From assembly GCF_029869925.1 (NCBI RefSeq), contig NZ_CP118605.1:2632001-2696000 (forward strand): 64,000 nt of DNA, read 5' to 3'. Under the pieces are notes generated by a model. It saw nothing but the letters and a program-made list of their open reading frames with translations, made no database searches and had not been told where the DNA came from. This document shows, piece after piece, positions 1 through 7,732 of the stretch. Source of the DNA: Microbulbifer bruguierae. GTDB taxonomy: Bacteria; Pseudomonadota; Gammaproteobacteria; Pseudomonadales; Cellvibrionaceae. How positions within the stretch are numbered: the stretch's first letter is position 1; each line of letters opens with the position of its first letter. The translations under genes were made by a program, and so were the position numbers.

Positions 1-430
1 CGGCCGCCTCGATAAATCCGCTGTGCAGGGGAAAATCTCCCCCCGCCAGCGCGAGCGCCGGGGAATGGATACCGAGAGAGATGGATAGCTGGCCGACGAT
101 GGCATTGTGCACCGACAGGCCGAATGCCGTGGGCGAAAGGGGCTCCCCCGCCGCCACGTCCTGCAACAGGGTATAGGTGCGCTGTGCTTCGCCGTGAACG
201 GAACAGCAGAGGACGGGCATATCGCGCCCATCCAGCAAGGCATGCGCGGTGGCCATCGCCGCTTTGGCCAGCGCGCTCAGGCGCCGGCGCTGCATCGCGG
301 GCAGAAAGCTGATGTCGGGAATGGCCTGATCGGCGAAATTCAGCTCGCCGTCGCGCCAGCGCTGCCAATCGACAGCATCGCTGAGGCCTGGCGCCCAGGC
401 GCGCCATGCGGAAATCGTGAATTCAGACAC
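1..430 (-). CDS. Beta-ketoacyl synthase N-terminal-domain protein, N-terminal part (runs off left edge)
   Basis: About 143 N-terminal residues are present and the rest lies beyond base 1. The reading frame gives AWRAWAPGL near the start, then RRRLSALAKAA, VLCCSVHGE and SPTAFGLSVHNA. This pattern is typical of the Ketoacyl-synt_2 family (PF13723), a stand-alone thiolase-fold half found in aryl-polyene and fatty-acid-like clusters. The start is the GTG at 428-430, because an in-frame TAG lies two codons upstream at 434-436. It reads in the same direction as the M28 peptidase upstream but is separated from it by about 300 bases, so it probably has its own promoter. The catalytic partner genes would lie to the left of the window. 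The domain call is fairly firm; the pathway is inference. Confidence 0.75.
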   Translation of the reverse strand, partial: MSEFTISAWRAWAPGLSDAVDWQRWRDGELNFADQAIPDISFLPAMQRRRLSALAKAAMATAHALLDGRDMPVLCCSVHGEAQRTYTLLQDVAAGEPLSPTAFGLSVHNAIVGQLSISLGIHSPALALAGGDFPLHSGFIEAA

Positions 431-736
431 CGGCTACTCAATGGAGACGAGCCCCACCCCTCTGATAAATGCACGCGGCGGTTCGAGCCCTGGTTACCAC
501 GCGCCTGCAGCAAAATATTGAACGTACTGGCGGAAAATCCTACCCCGCCGCCAACGCGGCCCGAAATGGTACACAAACTGACCAATTTCTACCAGCCGCA
601 CAGACCAATTTTGAAGTAATTCCGACTGTGATCCCGATGCCGGTTCCGGACAATTGGTCGCGACTGCAGACTCTACCGCGATTTCGGTCTTTTCCGGAAA
701 TATAAGCGCACCGTTGGTCACATTTTTTTGTACCGT
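431..736. other. Intergenic region with recurring TTGGTC/GACCAA motifs
   Basis: No gene is supported here. The stretch lies upstream of the ketoacyl synthase gene and should hold its promoter. GACCAATT occurs at 580-587 and again at 603-610, 23 bases apart in direct orientation. Further TTGGTC copies occur near 655 and 713. FadR-type half-sites have a TGGTC core, so this may be an operator region for a lipid-metabolism regulator, but no clean palindrome is seen. Confidence 0.35.
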
Positions 737-2413
737 TCACCGCTCATTGCTGTAGAGCTCCCCGAAGAAGTCTCCCTTGTGCCAGCGCGGTTTTTTATCG
801 TCGTCGCTCACCGCCCGTGCAATCGCATAGTTCACTTCCGCAAACTGCTGCGCCGCAACATAGTTCACCTGCCCGTCGGCCTGGTCAGAAGGCCGGTGAT
901 AGCGGGTTTTAAGAAATTGGGTCTGCGCGTTGGTGCCATCGATATTCCTGTCGAGCGCTTCGCGGCCACTGATCAGGTAGATCGCGGGCACGCCCCGGCG
1001 CACAAAACTGTAGTGGTCGCTGCGCACGAAAATTACCTGCTCCGGCATCGGGTCCGGACTCAGTTTCAGGCCGGCGCGCTCGACAGCGCGCGCCGCGGTG
1101 TCACCCAGACTGGAATGTTCGGCGCCAAACGCGATCACATCCCGGAACGGATACAACAGCATCGGCATATCCAGGTTGATATTCGCTACCATCGCCCGCG
1201 GCGGTACCGGCGGGTGCTGGGCGAAATAGTCCGAGCCCAGCAGGCCCTCTTCCTCCGCGGCCACCGCCACAAACAGGATCGAGCGCCGCGGCGCACGGCC
1301 GGACTCGACGAACAGACGCGCCACTTCCAGCATCACCGCAATACCCGCAGCGTTGTCCTGGGCGCCGTTGTTGATAACATCGTGGATAACTTCGCGATCG
1401 ATACCGTCGGCTAGCTGGCCCCCTGCCTGCGGACTTATCCCCACGTGGTCCAGGTGTGCGGAGAAAATCACGTACTCGTGCTTCAGCTTGGGATCACTCC
1501 CCGGCAGCAGGCCCACCACATTGGGGCTGACGATGTCCCGGTGCTCGGCACCGCTGCTCAGGGAAGCGGTATACGGTAGCGGAAACCCGGTCGGCACCAC
1601 ACCATTTTCGATCTCGGTAAAAATGGTATCGAGGCTGCGCGACGCCCCCATAAACAGCTGCTTGGCGGCGGGCATACCCAGCAACACCCCCGGGTGCATG
1701 CGGGGCTCACCATTGCCGGGTGTGCGGTCCGCGCGCAACCAGTCAAAGCCGGGATCGGCAACATGTTCGGCGGAACGGGCGAAAGGTCGGCGGGCTTCCC
1801 GCGCAGGGGTATTCAGGGCAATGTAACCGACTGCACCGTGGCGCACCGCGGTGTCACGCTTGCTGCGCGACGAAGCGTAGTGAGCACCCACTTCACTTGG
1901 CAGTCGCTGTGGGCGTCCATCCAGCACCACCACGATTTTGCCGCGAACATCGAGACCCGCGTAATCGTCGAGACCAAACTCTGGCGCCTGGATTCCATAG
2001 CCAACGAACACCAGTCCGGCGGACACCGCGGTGTCCTCGGCAATGGTGGGCGGGGAGGCGATAAAGTCCGACCCCAGTTCGAAGGTGATATCACCGTCGC
2101 GGCCGTGCAGCATCATGGTCGCCTGATGATTCTGCCAGAGGGCCTCGCGAAACGGCACCGGCTGCAGGTAATCGTCACCGGTTACCGGTTCCAGCCCCAG
2201 CGCAGCGAAACGGGAGGCCACATACTCCGCGGCCTCGCGATAGCCACGGCTACCGGTGCGGCGTCCCTGCAGTGCGTCGGCCGCAAGAAATTCGACGTCG
2301 CGGCGCATCTTTTCGCCGTCAGCCGCGGGGATCGGCAAACGCCCGTAGCCGCCACTACAGGCGGTCAACAGGGCGCAGAGTGCGCCGGCCAGGGCCAGTT
2401 GGGTTATTTTCAT
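737..2413 (-). CDS. M28 family metallopeptidase, lipoprotein with PA domain
   Basis: A 558-residue zinc exopeptidase of the M28 (aminopeptidase Y/Q-like) family. The N-terminus MKITQLALAG followed by LLTAC at residues 15-19 is a lipoprotein signal with Cys19 as the lipidation site, so it is probably anchored in the outer membrane facing the periplasm. A PA-type insert covers about residues 130-250. The catalytic domain shows the two-zinc ligand set: H320 in SAHLDH, D353 in NGAQDNAAG, the E387/E388 pair in AEEEGLLGS, D415 in INLDM and H506 in RYHRPSD. I chose the second ATG (2411-2413) because the signal peptide starts there; an ATG five codons earlier exists. It likely trims peptides in the periplasm. 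No operon partner is obvious. Confidence 0.88.
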   Translation of the reverse strand: MKITQLALAGALCALLTACSGGYGRLPIPAADGEKMRRDVEFLAADALQGRRTGSRGYREAAEYVASRFAALGLEPVTGDDYLQPVPFREALWQNHQATMMLHGRDGDITFELGSDFIASPPTIAEDTAVSAGLVFVGYGIQAPEFGLDDYAGLDVRGKIVVVLDGRPQRLPSEVGAHYASSRSKRDTAVRHGAVGYIALNTPAREARRPFARSAEHVADPGFDWLRADRTPGNGEPRMHPGVLLGMPAAKQLFMGASRSLDTIFTEIENGVVPTGFPLPYTASLSSGAEHRDIVSPNVVGLLPGSDPKLKHEYVIFSAHLDHVGISPQAGGQLADGIDREVIHDVINNGAQDNAAGIAVMLEVARLFVESGRAPRRSILFVAVAAEEEGLLGSDYFAQHPPVPPRAMVANINLDMPMLLYPFRDVIAFGAEHSSLGDTAARAVERAGLKLSPDPMPEQVIFVRSDHYSFVRRGVPAIYLISGREALDRNIDGTNAQTQFLKTRYHRPSDQADGQVNYVAAQQFAEVNYAIARAVSDDDKKPRWHKGDFFGELYSNER

Positions 2414-2522
2414 CGGCGGGCTCGTCAAAAATTCGGTTCAAGCATCCAGACCTGAAACCTCAGGTGAGATCGGCGACGAGCTTATCACGATCGGTCCCGG
2501 GGAAACCGGCAATTGGTGGTGG

Positions 2523-3269
2523 TCAGGGGCGTGGCGCTGGCAGCAGAAAGCTGCCGGATACGGCCCGCTCTGTGAGTTCATGGGCATTGTCGGCACAGAA
2601 GTCACCGTGCGCGGCCAACAGGTGGAAAAACGGCAGATTCAACAGGCGCTGGAAGTCCGCGGCAAGCCAGCGCTGGCTGTTCTCGTCGCCCGGGGTGGCG
2701 CGACTGCGCCAGCTTTGCACCACCTGCATACCGCGATGCACGCCGCCAAAGCGCAGCAGCCACTTTCCCGCCCAGCTGCACCCGGTCCAGTCGCGCCAGT
2801 ATTGCAGCGCGTCACAGGTAAGCAGCAGGCCGCCGGCCTGGGGCACCAGCAGCGCCGCTTCCGGCACCCGGCTGTTACTGAATTCAAACACCCGGCCGCC
2901 GCTAACCGGGCAGGTGCCGCCGTCGACCAGAAACTGGTCTGCCGGTGGCACCGGGTAGTGGTTTGAATGCTCCTGGCGCCAGAAGAATACATTGAAGCGA
3001 TCGCGATAGTAGAGGTCGTCACAGCCGTGGTAGTAACCCAACCGCACCGCCTGACGAACACGCCCGAGGTCGCACAACCGCTCCTCCCCTGCGGGGCAAA
3101 GGCGCACCGGATTGACCAGCAACAGGTCTTCACCACTGCGCACTATGCCCATGTTGCGGTTGACCACCACCCCCGGTGCAATCCTGGCGGTCCCGCGTAC
3201 CACAAAAAAATCCGGCAGTAGCTGGCGGATGCGGCCGTGGGGCTGGGGTGCTGGATATTCGATATGCAT
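2523..3269 (-). CDS. Metallo-beta-lactamase-fold-like protein (DUF4336-like), function unknown
   Basis: A 248-residue protein without signal peptide. The N-terminal half has a pattern like the MBL-fold DUF4336 family: NRNMGIVRSGEDLLLVNPVRL, then LCDLGRVRQAVRLGYYHGCDDLYYRDRF, then FLVDGG. However, the classical HxHxDH zinc signature is not present, and only isolated histidines (YYHG, HSNHYP) could bind metal. The second half contains VPQAGGLLLTCDALQYWRDW, reminiscent of the strand-loop that follows the metal site in that fold. It is followed by the ACT-domain gene's neighbourhood, with 61 bases between its start and that gene's stop. Fold assignment is tentative and a degenerate, non-catalytic MBL domain is possible. 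Confidence 0.5.
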   Translation of the reverse strand: MHIEYPAPQPHGRIRQLLPDFFVVRGTARIAPGVVVNRNMGIVRSGEDLLLVNPVRLCPAGEERLCDLGRVRQAVRLGYYHGCDDLYYRDRFNVFFWRQEHSNHYPVPPADQFLVDGGTCPVSGGRVFEFSNSRVPEAALLVPQAGGLLLTCDALQYWRDWTGCSWAGKWLLRFGGVHRGMQVVQSWRSRATPGDENSQRWLAADFQRLLNLPFFHLLAAHGDFCADNAHELTERAVSGSFLLPAPRP

Positions 3270-3330
3270 GGTGGGCAGGACGCTCCCGGATGGCGATCCC
3301 TGCCGTCTGTATCACCGGGATGGACCGGCT

Positions 3331-3741
3331 TCAGCTGTACTGCAGGCGATTGCTGATACCGTGTAACACCTGCATGGCCAGTTGCGCGTCGCGCTCGCTG
3401 ACCAGAATATGTTCGTGGCAACGCGCGGATATCACATTGCTGTGAATCCCCGCATCCGCCAGCTCACAAACGATTCTCGCGGTGAACCCGGGCACCAGCA
3501 GGCTGGCAGAAACCTGCAGGGTTATCTGGCGAAAGTCGCCCACCCGGGTGAATTGTTCGCGGTCTGCAATCTCCCGCGGCAGCAGCGCACAGATTCCCTC
3601 CGGCTCGCGGAAGATACACAGGCAGTCCTGCAGTCGGGCCTGCAGTTGCCTCTCGTCCAGCAGACACATCGCCAGCTGCTCGCGGTTGAGCAGCGGTGTC
3701 AGGCACTGCAGAAGCCGATCGATTTTTACCTGTGCGTTCAT
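3331..3741 (-). CDS. ACT domain-containing protein (ACT_3/ACT_7 type)
   Basis: A 136-residue cytosolic protein made of two ACT-like halves. The first half carries LLQCLTPLLNREQLAMCLLDE; the second has the family hallmark FRQITLQVSASLLVPGFTARIVCELADAGIHSNVISARCHEHILV, close to the DUF2241/ACT_3 consensus (ITL, hydrophobic SSL, GI.SN, H.HI). Such small stand-alone ACT proteins are thought to bind amino acids and act as sensors, but no specific ligand can be read from the sequence. It lies on the same strand as its neighbours, 47 bases downstream of the secreted protein gene and 61 bases upstream of the MBL-like gene, and may be co-transcribed with both. Confidence 0.75.
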   Translation of the reverse strand: MNAQVKIDRLLQCLTPLLNREQLAMCLLDERQLQARLQDCLCIFREPEGICALLPREIADREQFTRVGDFRQITLQVSASLLVPGFTARIVCELADAGIHSNVISARCHEHILVSERDAQLAMQVLHGISNRLQYS

Positions 3742-3788
3742 GAAACCACTCCCGATCGCAGAAAGCCGTGAAACTCGATTCCGGAAAC

Positions 3789-4682
3789 TCAGTTGGCCCG
3801 GCGCTTTTTGGGTTTGGCCGCAGCTGCGGAGCGATCTTTCACCCGCGCCTTGGCACTGCCCTTGCGCTGTTTTGGCAACTTGCCTTGAGCGGTACTGCTC
3901 GCGGCAGTGCCGGCCCCTTTCGCCGCCGGCCCAAATTCTTCACCTACAAACTCGGGCTCGCCCTCCGCCGGGCTGGTGTCTACCAGCTGCTCGTCCCGTG
4001 CCGCTTCCGCATCCCATTTGTCCAGTGCGGTATCGATATCCTTTTCGATGTCCATACGCGGGAACTGCGGGCAGGGCTCGTCCTTTTTCGGGTTGTGCCA
4101 GGCGGATAGCGGTGCGAGAAAAACCACCAGGGATTTGTGCAGATAGTTGCGGCCAATACTGGCTTCGGTCCAGGTGGTCTGCCACGCATATTTGCCTTTT
4201 ACCGCGTAGTCACTTTCGTAGGATTTGAGGGTGAGAAAGTAGGGATACATGCGACCGCCCCGGCACACGATACGGCGTTCGGTCTTTATGTTGGCCATCT
4301 GGGTGAATGGGTCGAAATACCAGCGGATATCGTAGCCGTAGGCGAATTGCATTTTGTCGCCGTGCTGCGTGAATGCATAGGAACGCCCGGTACCATCCCG
4401 GTTGAGACTCCACACGTGCTGTGCTTCGCCGTCGCGGGAAATCAGCCAGCTACCCACCCACTGGTCGGGTCCCAGGCGGGACTTCACGTGCCAGCCCGGG
4501 TACTGCAGATCCGGTTGCCGCTCGCCTGCCGCAGAAGAATCACTATTTTCCGCGTCCGCGCTGTCAGCGGTGCGGTCTTCGCTCTGGGCACCCAGTGCAA
4601 CGTTTACCATCAGTACCATACAGCCTATGGCCACCAGTAACAGACGATGTGTTCGCACTGGAATAAAGCGTTGCTGGGTCAC
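3789..4682 (-). CDS. Secreted protein of unknown function, paralogue 1 of a tandem pair
   Basis: About 297 residues from the GTG start at 4680-4682, chosen because GGAG lies 8 bases upstream and the following stretch is a signal peptide (RLLLVAIGCMVLMVNVALGAQ). The mature core contains DQWVGSWLISRDGEAQHVWSL, a GTG/Y-rich strand, C-R-G-G-R-M-Y-P-Y-F and a later HNPKKDEPCPQFP. The C-terminal 80 residues are lysine, alanine and arginine rich (KPKKRR near the end) and look disordered. The order WxGxWL, VWxLxxDGTG, CxxGxxYxxF and ExCPxx recurs in the next gene upstream, so the two are tandem paralogues. I do not recognise the family. Two cysteines in a secreted protein suggest one disulfide. Confidence 0.72.
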   Translation of the reverse strand: MTQQRFIPVRTHRLLLVAIGCMVLMVNVALGAQSEDRTADSADAENSDSSAAGERQPDLQYPGWHVKSRLGPDQWVGSWLISRDGEAQHVWSLNRDGTGRSYAFTQHGDKMQFAYGYDIRWYFDPFTQMANIKTERRIVCRGGRMYPYFLTLKSYESDYAVKGKYAWQTTWTEASIGRNYLHKSLVVFLAPLSAWHNPKKDEPCPQFPRMDIEKDIDTALDKWDAEAARDEQLVDTSPAEGEPEFVGEEFGPAAKGAGTAASSTAQGKLPKQRKGSAKARVKDRSAAAAKPKKRRAN

Positions 4683-4826
4683 AGCCGATCTCCGCTTTAT
4701 TCGTCCCTGAAGAAACTCAGTTACTGCGCCGCCGCTACGCCAATCCTGGCTCCACCAACGACGCCCTACCAAGAGAAGATCCGCACCTGAAGTCACAGGG
4801 AAATCTCTCACTGCGGTGGTCGTTGC

Positions 4827-5372
4827 TCAGTTATCCGCAGAGGCCGTCTGCTGGGATTCTTTGCGTTCCCCCCGGTAAAGGTTGGGGCACTCGGCACCGT
4901 GGTTGGGGGTTTGCCAATTTGGCAGGCGGCGCTGGAAAGCCAGAATGCCGCCATTGTGCTGGCGCCAGTGACGACCATCTATCACGTTGAAGTCTAGGGT
5001 TACGGGGCTCCAACCAGTAAATTGCGCATACACCATACCGCTGTTGCAGTGCAGGGTACCGCCAGTGCGGATACGCACCGTGTCGCCCTCGATACGCCAG
5101 GAAATAGCAAATCCGTGGGTAAGCTGGCCATCCGCCCGAAAACCGTGGGCAAACCCGGTGCCATCGGCCTTGAGCTGCCACACCAGCTGTTCGTCACCCT
5201 GCCCTACCACCAGCCAGTTACCGGCCCACCGATGGGCGATCGCCTGATCTGAGGTTTGCTCCTGGGCGGATGCGAGCGCGGGGAGGAGAAAAAATACTGC
5301 CAGCACCAGGACGTAGGCCTGCAGCAGGGACAGTAGAACGGGACGGAAGGACAACTGACGCAACAACTTCAT
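4827..5372 (-). CDS. Secreted protein of unknown function, paralogue 2 of a tandem pair
   Basis: About 181 residues from the ATG at 5370-5372, followed by a long signal segment (LLSLLQAYVLVLAVFFLLPALASAQ). The mature domain reads WAGNWLVVGQGDEQLVWQL, DGTGFAHGF, CNSGMVYAQF and PNHGAECPNLY. It matches the downstream gene in the order and spacing of these elements but lacks that gene's basic C-terminal tail. A lipocalin-like or beta-barrel character is possible because the protein is rich in alternating aromatic and polar strands, but this is a guess. The 144-base gap to the downstream gene start is enough for a separate promoter, although the pair is probably co-expressed. Confidence 0.72.
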   Translation of the reverse strand: MKLLRQLSFRPVLLSLLQAYVLVLAVFFLLPALASAQEQTSDQAIAHRWAGNWLVVGQGDEQLVWQLKADGTGFAHGFRADGQLTHGFAISWRIEGDTVRIRTGGTLHCNSGMVYAQFTGWSPVTLDFNVIDGRHWRQHNGGILAFQRRLPNWQTPNHGAECPNLYRGERKESQQTASADN

Positions 5373-5512
5373 GCGGCACACTTCTCTGTTGGATTCTACG
5401 ACTGGCGGTTATTTGAACCGTCTAATTAAAAGCCTAGTCGTAAATCTCAACAGTGGCAGCGGATGCGACAAAATTCTTTGAAATGGCGCCACGCCACAAT
5501 ACGTGTTAGCGC

Positions 5513-6730
5513 CTACCGGTCGCTGCGGCCAGCCACATGGCGCTTGCGCAGGCGATACCAGAGCAGCACGCCAAGCCCAAGTGCGACGGCAAACAGCAAA
5601 CCGGCCCACACATAAATCGCGCGTCCGGCGGTTGGTTGCAATTGCTCCCGGGCGCGCACCACATTGGTCTGCAGGCGCTGGAATTTTTCGATCACTTCGT
5701 TGCTGGGGGCCTGATCGAGAATAGCCTGGCGCAATTCGTCCCACTGCTGCTGCAACTGTGCCGCCAGCGCCGGGTTGCGCTGCTGCAGTGCGGCACGGGC
5801 GGGAACAAAACCTTCCCGCAGGGCCAGTATCAACTGGTGGTAGGCTCCGGCGTCGTCACCACCCCGATAGGCCGTCTGCGCGGTAAACAGCAAGCCGGCG
5901 GCACGCGCCAGAGGGTGCTGCAGGTGGGCGGTATGCTGCGGGTGGGCCCGCCACCACAACAGCGCTTCGCGGGCCTCTTCCGGCAGCATACCGGGACGTA
6001 CTATGGCCACCCCCGGCAGTCCCACCAGCGCGGGGTATTTCTCTGCAAGCGCAGTATTGGGCGCCACCGCGGGCGCCGAAAACCCGGCCACCAGCACCGC
6101 CAGCGCCCAGCGCTCGCGGCTGCTCAGGTCGCCATCCACATCCCGGTCGTGCGCGTCATCTCTGCTGGGCTCCAGGGCATTGTAGAAATCGTAAAGGCTG
6201 AAACCGGCCATGCGCGCGGGATCATCCAGCCGGCGTTCCGAGCGCGGCGCCGCGCCCTGCACACCGTGGCACTGGCTGCAGCGGTCCTGGTACAACGCGA
6301 CGGCGGTCTCTCCGGAGGGCAGTTTTTCCGTCGGTGCCCGCGGCACCTGATAGAGCGCCGCCAGGCGGTCGGCGGCGGTATTGGCGCTGCGACGCACCTG
6401 ATCCGCATGCCGCTTGTCGCGGATGGCGGCCGCCAGCTCCTGCAGTCGATCAGCCAGTTGCGCCCTGCCCGGCCGCTCTGGCAATTGCTGCAACAGCTCC
6501 CCCGCCGTGGCTACGTTGCGCTGTAGCTGGCGATAAAGGCCGGGATCGCGGACCACACCGTCTCTGACCGCATCCGGGTAGTCGCTGGCCACGTAGGAAA
6601 GCAGGTTGATGGCCTTGGCGCCAATTTCCCGGTAGTTGTCCGCCTCAGCGCTGGACTGCGCCCACAGAACCGCGGGCCCTGACAACAGCAGAGCGGTGAG
6701 CAGGAGGATGATCAGGCGCGGTCTGGACAT
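5513..6730 (-). CDS. FTR1-type extracellular cytochrome c domain protein with C-terminal single membrane anchor
   Basis: A 405-residue exported protein with a signal peptide (LIILLLTALLLSGPAVLWAQ). Residues 40-135 match the helical segment that precedes cytochrome c in FTR1 iron permease fusions (LLSYVASDYPDAVRDG, LPERPGRAQL). A single CSQCH haem site is at 151-155, followed by FSLYDFYNAL and LSSRERWALAVLV. The next region resembles the linker that leads into the permease (YHQLILALREGFVPARAAL). Instead of the seven-helix FTR1 permease, the protein ends with one hydrophobic helix at about 373-394 and a basic tail. The usual distal-Met segment (GTxM) after the YNAL motif is replaced by an acidic stretch. 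It lies just downstream of dsbA, which could help cytochrome maturation. Role in iron or redox chemistry is inference. Confidence 0.72.
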   Translation of the reverse strand: MSRPRLIILLLTALLLSGPAVLWAQSSAEADNYREIGAKAINLLSYVASDYPDAVRDGVVRDPGLYRQLQRNVATAGELLQQLPERPGRAQLADRLQELAAAIRDKRHADQVRRSANTAADRLAALYQVPRAPTEKLPSGETAVALYQDRCSQCHGVQGAAPRSERRLDDPARMAGFSLYDFYNALEPSRDDAHDRDVDGDLSSRERWALAVLVAGFSAPAVAPNTALAEKYPALVGLPGVAIVRPGMLPEEAREALLWWRAHPQHTAHLQHPLARAAGLLFTAQTAYRGGDDAGAYHQLILALREGFVPARAALQQRNPALAAQLQQQWDELRQAILDQAPSNEVIEKFQRLQTNVVRAREQLQPTAGRAIYVWAGLLFAVALGLGVLLWYRLRKRHVAGRSDR

Positions 6731-6828
6731 ACGGTGCTGGCGGATTTTTTTGCAATACCCCTGTTTAGCCTAGCAACAGGCTGCGCCAATACCCTTCGAC
6801 AAACGCCGCAATCCCTGGCGCAGATACA

Positions 6829-6856
6829 AAAAAACCCCGCAGTTGCGGGGTTTTTT
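6829..6856 (-). terminator. Rho-independent terminator of dsbA
   Basis: Stem CCCCGC / GCGGGG with loop AGTT, flanked by A-runs on the left and T-runs on the right. It is therefore a bidirectional-looking terminator, placed 16 bases past the dsbA stop. On the minus strand the hairpin is followed by at least six U. Confidence 0.85.
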
Positions 6857-6871
6857 CGAGCGGGACAGAGA

Positions 6872-7549
6872 TCAACCTTTATCCGCGCGCTCTTTTTCGA
6901 TCAGGAAGTCCACCACCTCCAGCATCAGCTGCTGGCCATTGGACTTGCCCTTCAGCCCCGGCAGAGAGGTGCTGACGCGGTATTTGCCAGCGACCACCAT
7001 TTCCGGCGTGCCGCTCAGCTTGTATGCGCGCTGCTTGGCCTGCCCCTGCTTGACCTTGCTGTTGATGGCAAAGGAATTCAGCAGCTTGGCCGCTTTTTCG
7101 CCATCCGCGCCATTGGCGCTGAACAGCGCAGCAATGGAAGCCTGGTCCGCCTTCCACTCGCTACCGTCGCGATCGGCGAACATTTTGCGCTGCTGGGCAA
7201 TGGCACCAAAGATGGGATCATGCACCTTGTCCAGCGCACCCAGTGCGTCAGCCACATAGTACATACGCGCATGCACTTCCATTACCGGCTGCCAGATGGC
7301 CGGAATTTTTTTCAGGGCCACGTCCGCAGGCATGGTCTTCTGCCACTTTTTGAGCGGCGCCTCGAAATGGTAACAGTGGCCGCAGCCGTACCAGAACAGT
7401 TCGGTGACTTCGATCTTGCTGTCATCATCCTGGACTACCGCCTGAGGCAGTACTTCGTAATGTTCGCCAGCTTTGAACGTAGCCGGGGCCTCCTGCGCGC
7501 AGGCTGTCAGGCTCAGCAGCAGGGTAAATAGTGCGACGACGGCTCTCAT
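6872..7549 (-). CDS. dsbA: Thiol:disulfide interchange protein DsbA
   Basis: A periplasmic dithiol oxidase of 225 residues from the ATG at 7547-7549. The active site is C56-G-H-C59 in LFWYGCGHCYHFEA, and the cis-proline loop is in LSGTPEMVVAGKYRV. Overall length and the helical insertion between these points fit DsbA. The signal peptide ends LLLSLTACAQE, which satisfies a lipobox (LTAC), so this DsbA might be lipid-anchored; the Cys could instead sit in an ordinary signal peptide. It is followed by its own terminator, and cytochrome c4 lies upstream on the same strand. DsbA next to c-type cytochromes is the usual arrangement in pseudomonad-like genomes. Confidence 0.93.
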   Translation of the reverse strand: MRAVVALFTLLLSLTACAQEAPATFKAGEHYEVLPQAVVQDDDSKIEVTELFWYGCGHCYHFEAPLKKWQKTMPADVALKKIPAIWQPVMEVHARMYYVADALGALDKVHDPIFGAIAQQRKMFADRDGSEWKADQASIAALFSANGADGEKAAKLLNSFAINSKVKQGQAKQRAYKLSGTPEMVVAGKYRVSTSLPGLKGKSNGQQLMLEVVDFLIEKERADKG

Positions 7550-7686
7550 AGGGTTGTACTCCAAACAGTTATTCTGGGTTCCGGTGTCAGAGTAGGTCCC
7601 GCCAACTGACGCCAGGCTGAATATAGACCGCGCAAATTATTCAAGTTCCCCGCGCCGGGTGCAACCCGGCGCCACGGTCACAAACG

Positions 7687-7713
7687 AAAAAGCCGGTCAA
7701 CGACCGGCTTTTT
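7687..7713 (-). terminator. Rho-independent terminator after cytochrome c4 gene
   Basis: Stem AGCCGGTC (7691-7698) pairs with GACCGGCT (7702-7709) around loop AAC, with A-run on the left that becomes a U-run on the minus strand. It sits 20 bases past the cytochrome c4 stop. Confidence 0.85.
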
Positions 7714-7732
7714 GTGCGGCAGGGGGTGCCAA

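Noticed and set aside
107..619. Plus-strand open frame of 170 codons
   Set aside because: It is antisense to the ketoacyl synthase start, has no codon bias and no recognisable product; the minus-strand frame fits a known family.
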